In this document: piece by piece, positions 17,358 to 25,198 of the stretch | Layout: each line of letters starts with the position of its first letter | Position numbering within the stretch: the stretch's first letter is position 1 | Source: Deltaproteobacteria bacterium | Lineage (GTDB): Bacteria > Acidobacteriota > Holophagae > Holophagales > Holophagaceae | Length of the DNA stretch: 34,789 nt | Reading direction: 5' to 3' | NCBI GenBank assembly: GCA_020048105.1 | Contig: JAIFMW010000102.1 | Span: 1 to 34,789, forward strand | Program-made: the position numbers and the translations under genes | Notes under the pieces: model-generated | Seen by the model: the letters and a program-made list of their open reading frames with translations, nothing else | What the model was told of the DNA's origin: nothing | The model's database searches: none

Positions 17358-19097
17358 TTAGAATGCCGTAGATCGGCGGCTACGCTGCTGCTTCTGCAAT
17401 ATCGATTTCCGCCTCAGTAGATCCATCAGGCGAGATTCAACTTGCCGGTGCACAAAGGGATCCGCCATGGTCGCAGGATCTTGAATTTGGCGATTGAGGG
17501 CCTGAATTTCCCGCTGAACATAAGCTGCTTCGAGTTTCTGAATGGCACCCTCGGGAGCCAATTCAGCATCATCTTTGGCTGCCCAAGCAGCCTGGGCATG
17601 ACGCAATGCAGCCAGCGCACCTTCGGGGATGCCCTCATCTTCACCTTCTGCATCCAGCAGACATTGCAGCAAGGGAGCACCCGTAAGGCTTTCCCACCAC
17701 GTGGCTGGCAGTTCTTCCACGCGACGGCGAACCTCCGGATCCTGACACAGCGCCAGGAAGGGCCGCAGCAGATCATCCACTTCCTCGCCGATGCTAGGCG
17801 TCGATTCCACCGCTTCATGGCTGGGTTGAATGGCCCGGCTCCGTACGGCGTGATCGAATTCATTGAGCGGAATCTGCAACTGATGGGCAAGGCTTGCGAA
17901 AAGCTCACGCCGTTCAGGCGTGTTGGGCAAAAAGCCCAGGAATTCCGCTAGCTCCCGGAGGGCGGCCATGCGGTCGGGAATTCGCCGCACATCCTTGCCA
18001 CTCAGGGCGCGATTGATCACAAAACTCGTCCAATCTGGCGCATTGCGGACCAGTTCTCGAAAGGCTTCAGCGCCAAGCTTGAGACACCAGGTATCGGGGT
18101 CTTCTCCCAAGGGCAGCAACAGCAGGCGGACGTCAAACCCGGCGGGCAGCGCCAACTTCAGTGCCTTTTCCATGGCCCGGATGCCTGCGGCATCGCCATC
18201 AAAACAAAGCACGAGACGCTTGGAAAAGCGCCCCAACATCTGGAGATGATTCTCCGTGAGAGCCGTTCCCAAGGGAGCCACCGCTTGATTCACGCCCTCT
18301 TGGTGGAGTTGCAGCACATCGAAGTAGCCTTCCACGACCAAGGCGCCATCCTTGAAGCCGCCCTTGGCGCGATTGAAACCAAACAGCACCGACCCTTTGC
18401 TGAAGAGCTGGGTTTCCCGGGTGTTCAGATATTTGGGCTTATCGTCCCCGAAGGCCCGACCCCCAAAAGCAATGAGTCGACCGCGGGCATCGTGAATGGG
18501 AATCGTTAAACGATTCCGCAAAAAATCGATCATCGTCCCGCGTTCACTGCGCGCCGCCAGCCCTGCCTGCTCGATCAATTCCGGCGAGAACCCAGCCTTG
18601 CGCAAATGGCCGATCAGATTTTCCCAGCCTTCGGGCGCGAATCCGAAACCGGCCTCCCGACCGAATGCTTCCGTGATGCCCCGGTTCTTGAGGTAATCCA
18701 TGGCCTTGGGCGATTCCTGCAGCTTGCCTTGGAAGTAGGCCTGGGCACTATCCAGAGCCGCCCGTAGACGCTCCTCCAGATCCATATCTGCCGCCGAACG
18801 CTCGCGCTGCTTGGGCAACTCGATGCCCGCCTGCCCTGCCAATTGCTCTAAGGCTTCGGGAAAACTCAAGCCCTCCCGCTCCTGGAGCCAGGAAAAGGCA
18901 TCTCCATGCTTGGCGCAGCCAAAGCAATGATAGAAACCCCGATCTCCCATCACCTGAAAACTGGGACTTCGCTCCGAATGAAAGGGACAAAGCCCCACCC
19001 AGGCACTACCCTGTTTGCGCAGCTTCACCGCTTGGCCCACCAGGGCCACCAAATCAGTCGCGTCTTTCACGCGTTGGACGAGTTCACGGTCACGCAT
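17358..19097 (-). CDS. dnaG: DNA primase DnaG
   Basis: DnaG makes RNA primers for replication. The 579-residue protein has an N-terminal CHC2 zinc finger (C37, H40, C58, C61 in CPFHSERSPSF and YHCFGC). The primase core follows (FLRNRLTIPIHDARGRLIAFGGR, YLNTRET), then the Toprim metal site (VVEGYFDVLQL and LCFDGDAAGIRA). The C-terminal third (about 430-579) is less conserved and should be the helicase-interaction domain. Length is typical. It starts at ATG 19097 with a weak GGTAAG upstream, and is transcribed divergently from the P-loop-like gene across a 152-bp gap. It is upstream of rpoD on the same strand, as in the macromolecular-synthesis operons of many bacteria; rpsU is not present here. 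Confidence 0.96.
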   Translation of the reverse strand: MRDRELVQRVKDATDLVALVGQAVKLRKQGSAWVGLCPFHSERSPSFQVMGDRGFYHCFGCAKHGDAFSWLQEREGLSFPEALEQLAGQAGIELPKQRERSAADMDLEERLRAALDSAQAYFQGKLQESPKAMDYLKNRGITEAFGREAGFGFAPEGWENLIGHLRKAGFSPELIEQAGLAARSERGTMIDFLRNRLTIPIHDARGRLIAFGGRAFGDDKPKYLNTRETQLFSKGSVLFGFNRAKGGFKDGALVVEGYFDVLQLHQEGVNQAVAPLGTALTENHLQMLGRFSKRLVLCFDGDAAGIRAMEKALKLALPAGFDVRLLLLPLGEDPDTWCLKLGAEAFRELVRNAPDWTSFVINRALSGKDVRRIPDRMAALRELAEFLGFLPNTPERRELFASLAHQLQIPLNEFDHAVRSRAIQPSHEAVESTPSIGEEVDDLLRPFLALCQDPEVRRRVEELPATWWESLTGAPLLQCLLDAEGEDEGIPEGALAALRHAQAAWAAKDDAELAPEGAIQKLEAAYVQREIQALNRQIQDPATMADPFVHRQVESRLMDLLRRKSILQKQQRSRRSTAF

Positions 19098-19180
19098 CGG
19101 AACTTACCAGCGTAGCGGGAACCAGAGAGGAGACGGCGAAGGTCGAAAAAAACAGAGTGCATTGTATTTTTTCTAGTGAA

Positions 19181-19194
19181 GTAAAATATTTTAC
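19181..19194. promoter_or_regulatory. 14-bp perfect palindrome in the dnaG / P-loop gene divergent gap
   Basis: GTAAAATATTTTAC is a perfect 14-bp palindrome in an AT-rich patch between divergent dnaG and the gene at 19250. It could be an operator or simply overlap -10-like AT-rich promoter sequence. No regulator can be named. Confidence 0.35.
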
Positions 19195-19249
19195 CGCCAC
19201 ACTTCGCCCTCCCATGGCAATCTGGATCGTCGCGAATGGAGAAATGCCG

Positions 19250-20254
19250 ATGAACAACCAAATCCTCGATACCGTTTTGCTCTTTTCCTTGCCCGCCTCG
19301 GGCAAATCGGAAACCCGCACATTCATGTCCAGCCTTACGCCTGAACAATGCGTGCAGGAAATGGCCATGGGCCCCACGGTGCAGTTGGACGACTATCCCT
19401 ACGTGCACCTGATGCACCGCATCGACGAAGAAATGGTCGCCCACGGCTGGAAGCGCGCCTTCTACCAGGGCCCCACCCGCCCTTTCCAGGATGATTGGAC
19501 CTGGGCCGTGCTCATCGAGCTGCTCAACGAAGACTACGAGTGCCTGGTCAACCGTCGCACCACCAATCCCACTAGTGCTGGCCAGGCCATCATGGATCGC
19601 CTGGATTGCGCCCGCGCCAAGGTCGGCCTCAGCGAGGCCATGGCTGAAATCCCCTACGGCATCCGCGCCAAGGTGGCCGAGGCCATCGAAGCCGAAGCCC
19701 GTCACGAACTCGACGTACTGAACGCCACCTGCAGTCAGGATCGCACGGGCAAAACCATCGTCATTGAATGCGCCCGCGGTGGGCCCAACGGCAGCGCCTT
19801 TCCCATCTGCCCGCCCCACGGCTACTGGAGCGCCTTCCAGCAGCTCAGCCCCCAGATTCTCGAACGCGCCAGCATCCTTTATGTGTGGGTGGATCCCGCC
19901 GAAAGCCGCCGGAAGAACATTGAGCGCGGCCTACCCAACGCCCAGGGCAGCATCCTGAACCACAGCGTGCCCATGGAAGTGATGCTCGCCCACTACGGCA
20001 CCGACGACATGGCCTGGCTCATCGAGCAGTCCGACAAGCCCGACACCGTCAAGGTCGAGCGCATCGTGGAAGTCGGCGATAAATACGAAACCAAGACTTA
20101 CTACCTCCCCGCCGCCCGCTTCGATAACCGCAAAGACAAAACCAGCTTTGTCCGCAAACCCAAGGCCCAGTGGCAGCCTGAAGAGATGAAGGCCCTGCAT
20201 GATGGGCTGGCCGGGGCGTTGCAGACGGTGCGGAAGGTTAAAAACGGACTGTAA
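19250..20254 (+). CDS. Uncharacterised P-loop NTPase/kinase-like protein
   Basis: I do not recognise this 334-residue family. Near the N-terminus, TVLLFSLPASGKSETR resembles a kinase-type Walker A loop (GLPGSGKST) with Ser replacing the first Gly and Ala the second, so nucleotide binding is plausible but not certain. TIVIECARGG could be a strand ending in acidic residues, and ASILYVWVDPAESRRKNIERG resembles the LID-like arginine-containing region of small-molecule kinases. The rest is soluble and rich in acidic and aromatic residues; no signal or membrane segment. The start at 19250 is supported by GGAG 8 nt upstream; ATG 19244 is too close to that site. It stands alone, divergent from dnaG, followed after 75 nt by a long hairpin. 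Substrate unknown. Confidence 0.75.
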   Translation: MNNQILDTVLLFSLPASGKSETRTFMSSLTPEQCVQEMAMGPTVQLDDYPYVHLMHRIDEEMVAHGWKRAFYQGPTRPFQDDWTWAVLIELLNEDYECLVNRRTTNPTSAGQAIMDRLDCARAKVGLSEAMAEIPYGIRAKVAEAIEAEARHELDVLNATCSQDRTGKTIVIECARGGPNGSAFPICPPHGYWSAFQQLSPQILERASILYVWVDPAESRRKNIERGLPNAQGSILNHSVPMEVMLAHYGTDDMAWLIEQSDKPDTVKVERIVEVGDKYETKTYYLPAARFDNRKDKTSFVRKPKAQWQPEEMKALHDGLAGALQTVRKVKNGL

Positions 20255-20329
20255 TTCTTCACAATCTCCGCTTCCGATCCATTAGGTTTCGATCGCGAAT
20301 CCAGCTGCATCTGCCTTTTAAAAGTCTTC

Positions 20330-20373
20330 GGGTTCGAGGGGAGCGCATTCCATTCTGCGCACCCCTCGAACCC
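20330..20373. repeat. Long near-perfect inverted repeat (stem-loop)
   Basis: Twelve bases GGGTTCGAGGGG (20330-20341) pair perfectly with 20362-20373; inside, after one A/A mismatch, GCGCA (20343-20347) pairs with TGCGC (20356-20360) around an 8-nt loop. The result is an 18-bp stem interrupted once. No T-run follows on either strand, so it is not a textbook intrinsic terminator, although it could block transcription or protect the 3' end of the upstream mRNA. Confidence 0.7.
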
Positions 20374-20513
20374 GTTGCGGAATTGAGCGAAATGCCCCAA
20401 TCCATCATGCCGGCCCACTATCGGAAGCAAGGCGAATTCCCAGGCATACTTTAAAGCAGAAACGAGCGACCTCCAGCCCGATGGACCGTAGGCATACAGC
20501 AAAAGGACTCCCA

Positions 20514-20942
20514 ATGTTCCTTCCCTTTCTTCTTCCCGCCCTAATCGCCCAGGTTCCCGCTCCTCCCACTGAGCGGACGGCCATCGAAAAACCCATCCTG
20601 TCCTACTTCCGGTACCACCAGACGGGAGATCCCAAGGGCCTCTCCGAAGCCTTTCACCCAGATGCCCTGCTGCAATGGGCCGAGGGTGGTCAACGAAAAA
20701 TATTGACCCAAGCGGATTGGATTGCCCGAGCCGAAAGCCAAGCCACCAAGGCCGCTGGCAAGCCACGGCCCGAAGTGCGCTGCCAGATTGCCTCGCTGGA
20801 AATTACCGGAAATGCGGCCGTCGTAAAGGTGATCCTGGACTATCCAACCTTTCGTTTCATCGACTACATGCACTTACTCAAGCTCGATGGTGGCTGGAAG
20901 ATTGTGGACAAGATCTACCACCGGGAAGAGGGCAAGCACTAG
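20514..20942 (+). CDS. Secreted NTF2-like/SnoaL-type protein (putative lumazine-binding family)
   Basis: The 142-residue protein starts with a probable Sec signal peptide (MFLPFLLPALIAQVPA) followed by an NTF2-like fold pattern: an N-terminal helix (TAIEKPILSYFRYHQTGDPKGLSEAFHPDALL), then strands including RPEVRCQIASLEITGNAAVVKVILDYP and a closing DYMHLLKLDGGWKIVDKIYH. This resembles the putative lumazine-binding / nuclear transport factor 2-like proteins, which are mostly of unknown function. The start at 20514 is supported by AAGGA 6 nt upstream and by the signal peptide; an upstream in-frame ATG at 20481 would place charged residues before it. The 3' end overlaps the convergent M24 peptidase gene by 4 nt. 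Predicted periplasmic; no ligand or enzymatic residues can be assigned. Confidence 0.8.
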   Translation: MFLPFLLPALIAQVPAPPTERTAIEKPILSYFRYHQTGDPKGLSEAFHPDALLQWAEGGQRKILTQADWIARAESQATKAAGKPRPEVRCQIASLEITGNAAVVKVILDYPTFRFIDYMHLLKLDGGWKIVDKIYHREEGKH

Positions 20943-22123
20943 ACCAGGTACAGCCGCTCCTGGGCCCTAGATAGCCACTCGCAGCCATCCTCCGTGACCG
21001 CCACGATTTCTTCGCAGGTGGCGATGCCGTGGCCCTCGACGGTGAGGCGGGGTTCCAGGGTGTAGCACTGGTCCTTTTCAACACGTAGATCCGGCAAGGC
21101 TCCGTAGCGTTCCCAGTGCGGGCAAAGCAGGCCTGCGCCATCGTGGGCGACGCGGCCGATCTGATGCCCCAAGGCGTGGGGATATTCGGGGTAGCCGCGC
21201 TCGGTGATGAAGTTCCGCGCTACGGAATCGACCTCGCCGCCCGTGACGCCGGGCTTCAGAAATGCCGCAGCGGCGCGAATGGAATCCACGATGGTTTCAA
21301 AACCGTGTTGCACGGCTTCGGGCGCTGCGGTTTCGCCAGGGCGCAGGAAATACCAGGTGCGCTGAAGGTCCGAGCAATAGTCATCCTTCTTTACGCCGAA
21401 ATCCACGTTCATGATGTGACCCGCTTCGATCACACGATCGGTGGGACCCGCATGGGCGCCCGCACTTTCGGGACCGGTGAAGACCGCCGGGCAATGATCG
21501 GGATCCCAGGCCAGGGTGAGGCCAGGCACTTTTTCCATTTCTTCGCAAATCATCGCCGCCACTTGTTTTTCGGTGAGGCCCACGCGAAGTCGCGGCGTCA
21601 GGCGATCAAAAATGGCAACGGTGTCTTCACAGGCAGCACGAACGCGAGCACGCTCCGCTGCGGATTTGCGACCTCGCAAGGCGGAAACCACTCGGTCGCT
21701 GGATTCCAGCCGAGCCCCGTAGGGAGTGCCTTCCAGCGCCTTGATCAAGGTCAAATACATGCCGTGGGTCATCCCATCGGACATGGTGTCATCCAGGCTG
21801 AAATTGATGGCGATGCGCTTGGGATCGAGGCGGGCAAGGACCTTGCGGAGTTCCTCGGACACACCACCCACATAGCCGATGAGTTCGCGGTAGAGACCAC
21901 GCATTTCCAGGGCCGCACGATCGAGGCTGCCCACGATGGCGATGCGTTCGCCCTGGGGCGTCAGCAGGAACGCGGACTGCCACGTCACATCGCCGCCCAC
22001 CACCAGATCGAAGCAAGGATCGTGAAGGGTGTGCGATTCGCGTGCGAACAAAAGCCACACATCGATTCCCATCTCGGTAAGGATCGCAGGCACCTGGGCC
22101 AGCTTTTCTTCCACCATGTCCAT
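20939..22123 (-). CDS. M24-family metallopeptidase (Xaa-Pro aminopeptidase-like)
   Basis: The 394-residue cytosolic protein has an N-terminal creatinase-like domain (MGIDVWLLFARESHTLHDP...) and a C-terminal pita-bread domain. The five expected metal ligands are visible: Asp in MNVDFGVK, Asp in YCSDLQRTW, His in HALGHQIGRVAHDG, Glu in YTLEPRLT and Glu in IATCEEIVAV. Such enzymes remove the residue before proline or act on related dipeptides; the exact substrate (Xaa-Pro aminopeptidase, prolidase or another) cannot be settled from sequence. The start at 22123 has GGAG 5 nt upstream, inside the end of the preceding gene, whose TAA ends 2 nt before this ATG. It is the last gene of the fliL-fliN-thiD-unknown cluster. 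Confidence 0.88.
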   Translation of the reverse strand: MDMVEEKLAQVPAILTEMGIDVWLLFARESHTLHDPCFDLVVGGDVTWQSAFLLTPQGERIAIVGSLDRAALEMRGLYRELIGYVGGVSEELRKVLARLDPKRIAINFSLDDTMSDGMTHGMYLTLIKALEGTPYGARLESSDRVVSALRGRKSAAERARVRAACEDTVAIFDRLTPRLRVGLTEKQVAAMICEEMEKVPGLTLAWDPDHCPAVFTGPESAGAHAGPTDRVIEAGHIMNVDFGVKKDDYCSDLQRTWYFLRPGETAAPEAVQHGFETIVDSIRAAAAFLKPGVTGGEVDSVARNFITERGYPEYPHALGHQIGRVAHDGAGLLCPHWERYGALPDLRVEKDQCYTLEPRLTVEGHGIATCEEIVAVTEDGCEWLSRAQERLYLV

Positions 22124-22125
22124 GT

Positions 22126-23316
22126 TTACTCCAGATCGTCAAAAAGGCTCATCTGCAGAGCCTGGGTGATATCCATGAGGGGCGTGAAGGCACCGGCGGC
22201 TGGCCAGGGGCGTTCGGCGGTAAAGGGGCATGGTGGTGGAATTTCGGGCGGAAGCCACCGAATGGCAGGTGGATGCGTCATACCTCGCATCAAAGCCGCT
22301 ACGGCACTTTCCTGGGGGATATGCGGCACCCGCAGCAAGGCGATGGGCGGATGAGCCACGATTTCCGCCATGGGCGCCGGGAAGTTGGCGCGAGCTTCGA
22401 TGGCGGAAAGTTCCCGGGGGTCCGTGCCAAAACCCGGGGCGAACAGCGGAGGGGCTGGCGGAATGGGAAGGCTGGCTCGCCACGGCAAACCTTCGCGCAT
22501 GGCTTGGTGACCCAGGCGGCTGGCAATACCAACATCGTGGCAACTGCCTACCCAGATTGGGCAGCAAAGGGATTCACGCAATTCGTTGGCCAATTCCTTG
22601 ACGCGGGCCGCAGCTTGTTCCCAATTGCCCCGACCAACCTCGAATTCGCGCCCCCCCAGGAAGCTGATTCGCCAACCCGCCCGGCGCCGCAAAAAGGGAA
22701 AGGCTTCTGGCCAGGCTCGGGCGGAAAGTCGGAGACTGAAATCCCACTCCAGTTTGGCCTGGGCATCTCCTATGACCGACGCCAGTTCGTTGATACCGAT
22801 TTCCGAAAGTGCTCCCAACGGCAGGGCCACTTCGCCCCACAAACTGCCTGCGGATAGGGGTTCCCCGGCTTCTGACTGGGTCTTTCCAAAACCGGGAATG
22901 GACCAAGCAGAACCGGACTCAGGTACCCACCCAATCCAGCCCTGACGCCACGCCTGTCCCAGGCGCCCCGTGGGTGGTTCAGGGGCGTGAAACCAGGCGG
23001 CAACGGGACCCTCCAGTTCCTCCGCAATCGCTGCCTCACGAAAATGAAGTTGAAGACCTGGTAACCGAACCAACGTGCCCAGGAAGGCGCGACGGTGTTC
23101 AGGAGTCATATCGTCAAGCCACGCCAACGGAGCATCCCAGAGCAGCGCCAAGCCACCGGGGAAAGCGCCCGAAACGCCGGCCAGGGCCTGCAAGGCCATC
23201 CATGGTGCCTCCCGCACGGAGACAACGCTATCCAAAACGCGGAGCGGCAACCAACCCGCCAGCGGCCCGTCCTGGCCCGTGCGTAGCAGGAAACCCCGAC
23301 CCTCATGAATTCTCAT
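22126..23316 (-). CDS. Uncharacterised 396-residue protein
   Basis: I do not recognise this family. The protein is soluble, rich in Pro, Trp, Ala and Gly, with no signal peptide, transmembrane helix or obvious catalytic motif. Notable stretches are an N-terminal MRIHEGRGFLLRTGQDGPL, a central WDFSLRLSARAWPEAFPFLRR, WVGSCHDVGIASRLGHQAMREG, a proline-rich region (LPIPPAPPLFAPGFG), and an acidic end MSLFDDLE. That last segment is reminiscent of short clamp-type peptides, but this is only a resemblance. The ATG overlaps the thiD stop (ATGA), and the M24 gene begins 2 nt after its stop, so it is translated from the same mRNA. Its position gives no firm functional clue. Confidence 0.8.
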   Translation of the reverse strand: MRIHEGRGFLLRTGQDGPLAGWLPLRVLDSVVSVREAPWMALQALAGVSGAFPGGLALLWDAPLAWLDDMTPEHRRAFLGTLVRLPGLQLHFREAAIAEELEGPVAAWFHAPEPPTGRLGQAWRQGWIGWVPESGSAWSIPGFGKTQSEAGEPLSAGSLWGEVALPLGALSEIGINELASVIGDAQAKLEWDFSLRLSARAWPEAFPFLRRRAGWRISFLGGREFEVGRGNWEQAAARVKELANELRESLCCPIWVGSCHDVGIASRLGHQAMREGLPWRASLPIPPAPPLFAPGFGTDPRELSAIEARANFPAPMAEIVAHPPIALLRVPHIPQESAVAALMRGMTHPPAIRWLPPEIPPPCPFTAERPWPAAGAFTPLMDITQALQMSLFDDLE

Positions 23317-24122
23317 GGCACCACCGGCGCAAAACTGGGGCGTCCGATTCCGCCTGGTAGAACGGCCCGAGGCCAGCGATCCTGCATCCAGGCGCAGGCC
23401 TGCCGCGCTGCTGCAAGATCACCGGCTCCGCGCAATCGAAAGCCCAGCCAAGCCGAGGCCAAGGTGCAACCCGTGCCGCGACGATCACCCGCCAAACGAG
23501 GACGCACGCCTAGACTTGTGGACCCAGTGGCATCCACCCAGAAATCTTCCACAAGACCGGTCCCGTGACCACCCTTGAGCCAAACGGCCTTGGCTCCAAA
23601 GCCCAGGTATGCCTGGGCCAATTGTTCCGGGGAGGCTTCACGCTTCAAATCCCCGAAAGCCGCGGCCTCAGGCCGATTGGGGCAGACCACCCAAGCTCCC
23701 TGGCCCAGGATTATTTCCGCCATGCGACGAAGGCCTGCCCCGTCATGGAGCCCCACGCCCGAGGTTGGAGCCTGGATGGGATCCCAGATGGAACATCGCG
23801 GAGCGAACTTGGCTAACAAGGCAACCACGGAACGGAGGTCGGACAAGGGCAAGGCGCATAGGCCCAATTTGACACCCCAAACGCCCTGCAAATGAGGCCC
23901 TAAGGATTCTAGGCGCTCGATTGGCGGTATCGATGGAGCCACGATCTTTCCACACCCCAGACCGTTTTGAATTGTCTCGACCACCGGAATGCCCATGGGA
24001 TAGGCGCCCACTTCCCATAGGGTCAAGGCATCCCGCAGGATTCCTGCACCTGCGGAAGGATCCAGCCCTCCAAGACAGAGGGCTATGGGAATCGCTGGTT
24101 CCAGGGAGGAGACTGCCTGCAT
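23313..24122 (-). CDS. thiD: Hydroxymethylpyrimidine/phosphomethylpyrimidine kinase ThiD
   Basis: ThiD phosphorylates HMP and HMP-phosphate to HMP-pyrophosphate, the pyrimidine half of thiamine. The 269-residue ribokinase-fold protein shows the substrate-side motif GLDPSAGAGILRD near residues 19-31, VWDP-type SIWDPIQAPTSG, CPNRPEAAAF, WLKGGHGTG and the anion-hole/catalytic RRGTGCTLASA. Length is normal for the single-domain enzyme. It lies 19 nt after fliN and its stop overlaps the next start. No thiamine-pyrophosphate riboswitch is visible upstream, so its expression probably follows the flagellar genes ahead of it. The start ATG 24122 has GTAGGG immediately adjacent, a poorly spaced ribosome site. 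thiL, the last enzyme of the pathway, is 6 kb away in a different operon. Confidence 0.93.
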   Translation of the reverse strand: MQAVSSLEPAIPIALCLGGLDPSAGAGILRDALTLWEVGAYPMGIPVVETIQNGLGCGKIVAPSIPPIERLESLGPHLQGVWGVKLGLCALPLSDLRSVVALLAKFAPRCSIWDPIQAPTSGVGLHDGAGLRRMAEIILGQGAWVVCPNRPEAAAFGDLKREASPEQLAQAYLGFGAKAVWLKGGHGTGLVEDFWVDATGSTSLGVRPRLAGDRRGTGCTLASAWLGFRLRGAGDLAAARQACAWMQDRWPRAVLPGGIGRPSFAPVVP

Positions 24123-24141
24123 CCCTACTAGGGTGACACGC

Positions 24142-24450
24142 TTACACTTTCTTGTGGGGATGCACGATCTCGACTATGCGAAGGCCCAAGGTATCTTCGA
24201 GCACCGTCACTTCACCCCGCATTAAGACCCTGCCCTTGCTCAACACATCCATCGGCTCGCCAGCACTGCGCCGCAACTCGACCACGCTTCCAGCGTCGAG
24301 TTCAAGCAATTCACGGATGGTCATGCGCGTCTGTCCAAGCTGAATCTCAAGCGCGAAGGGCGTATCGATAAAGGGCATCAGTTCGCTGACCACGTTCTCA
24401 AACGTGATCACACGATCGGAATCAACTTTGTCGTTACGCTTGGTGGCCAA
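24142..24450 (-). CDS. fliN: Flagellar motor switch protein FliN
   Basis: FliN forms the lower part of the flagellar C-ring and helps CheY-P reverse or stop the motor. The 102-residue protein is almost entirely the SpoA/FliN domain: FALEIQLGQTRMTIRELLELDAGSVVEL, then GEPMDVLSKGRVLMRGEVTVLEDTLGLRIVEIV, matching the family's IxVxLGxxxxxxxELLxLxxGSVIxL...VNxxLxARGEVVVxxxxxGVRIxEI pattern. The start codon is TTG, with AAGGA 8 nt upstream; no in-frame ATG gives a better fit. It follows fliL by 83 nt. fliM, normally between fliL and fliN, is absent here. thiD follows 19 nt downstream. Confidence 0.92.
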   Translation of the reverse strand: MATKRNDKVDSDRVITFENVVSELMPFIDTPFALEIQLGQTRMTIRELLELDAGSVVELRRSAGEPMDVLSKGRVLMRGEVTVLEDTLGLRIVEIVHPHKKV

Positions 24451-24533
24451 AATGGAGTTCCTTAGAGAAGGTCAGGGAGTCAAGGGATCGACTCGAATGC
24501 CGCCCAGACGCCACAAATGCAACGCCCGTGCCA

Positions 24534-25151
24534 TCAGGCCGAGATGGCCCAATCGACGACCAGCACTTCCTTCACGGGTTTCTTGGGCTTCTTCAACTTG
24601 GGATCCACTTTCTCGCCCGGTTTCGGAGGCTTTGGAGCGAATTTTTCGTTTAGTTTGTCTTTGATTTCATTGCGAACAAATTCCCGAGTCTCGATATCCG
24701 AGGCTTCTTCCAAGGTTTTCCCCGAAAGCAATTCCAATAACAACGAGCGAATCTCACTGGATTCTGGGGTGGGCTTATCGCTAGTGGCGGCCTTCCCTAG
24801 TTCCGGATCCCGGAAAAGCACGTGCAATTCAACCTTCAAATAGGCGTTCTTGCGATCCAGATTAAGAATTTTCTGGTAAATCATCACGGCTGGCGCCTCA
24901 CCACCGCCATGACCTCCACCAGCTGCAGGCTCGTCCTCCTCCTCACCGGACTCAGCGTGAGCAGCGGCCGCTTCAGCAGCCGCCTTGTCGGCAGCGATCT
25001 TCTGGGGATCCGCCTGGGCCGCACTCTTGGCGGCGAGTTTCTTCTTCAGATATAAACCCCCACCGCCAAGCAGACCTAGAACCACTAGGCCGATCCCCCC
25101 AAAGATGATGAGTTTCTTCATTCCAAGCGCCTTTAAATCTGGAAGTTTCAT
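24534..25151 (-). CDS. fliL: Flagellar basal-body-associated protein FliL
   Basis: FliL is a single-pass inner-membrane protein that surrounds stator units of the flagellar motor and supports torque. The 205-residue protein has a short cytosolic end, one transmembrane helix (KLIIFGGIGLVVLGLLGGGGLYL), a long Ala/Glu/Gly-rich periplasmic linker (about residues 45-88) and a C-terminal FliL domain (LNLDRKNAYLKVELHVLFRD, SEIRSLLLELLSGKTLEEASDIETREFVRNEI). An additional Lys/Pro-rich segment (FAPKPPKPGEKVDPKLKKPKKP) precedes the final VKEVLVVDWAIS strand and is longer than usual. The start at 25151 has GGAGG 5 nt upstream. A FliA-type promoter lies just upstream. Confidence 0.9.
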   Translation of the reverse strand: MKLPDLKALGMKKLIIFGGIGLVVLGLLGGGGLYLKKKLAAKSAAQADPQKIAADKAAAEAAAAHAESGEEEDEPAAGGGHGGGEAPAVMIYQKILNLDRKNAYLKVELHVLFRDPELGKAATSDKPTPESSEIRSLLLELLSGKTLEEASDIETREFVRNEIKDKLNEKFAPKPPKPGEKVDPKLKKPKKPVKEVLVVDWAISA

Positions 25152-25171
25152 CCAACCCTCCGAGTCTTAAT

Positions 25172-25198
25172 TTATCGGCAATCAACCCAACAACCCTA
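25172..25198 (-). promoter_or_regulatory. Sigma-28 (FliA)-type promoter of fliL
   Basis: On the minus strand TAGGGTTG (25191-25198), an 11-nt spacer and GCCGATAA (25172-25179) are found 21 nt before the fliL ATG. The -10 element matches the sigma-28 consensus GCCGATAA at all eight positions; the -35 element matches TAAAGTTT at five of eight, with the consensus spacing. This is strong pattern evidence that a FliA-type sigma factor drives the fliL cluster. Confidence 0.65.

Noticed and set aside
20330-20373. Possible tRNA gene because of the GGTTCGA T-loop-like sequence
   Set aside because: No acceptor stem, D-arm or anticodon arm can be drawn around it; the sequence is a simple inverted repeat.
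24123-24141. Thiamine-pyrophosphate riboswitch before thiD
   Set aside because: Only 19 nt separate fliN and thiD, and no CUGAGA-type riboswitch core was seen there or upstream of thiL.
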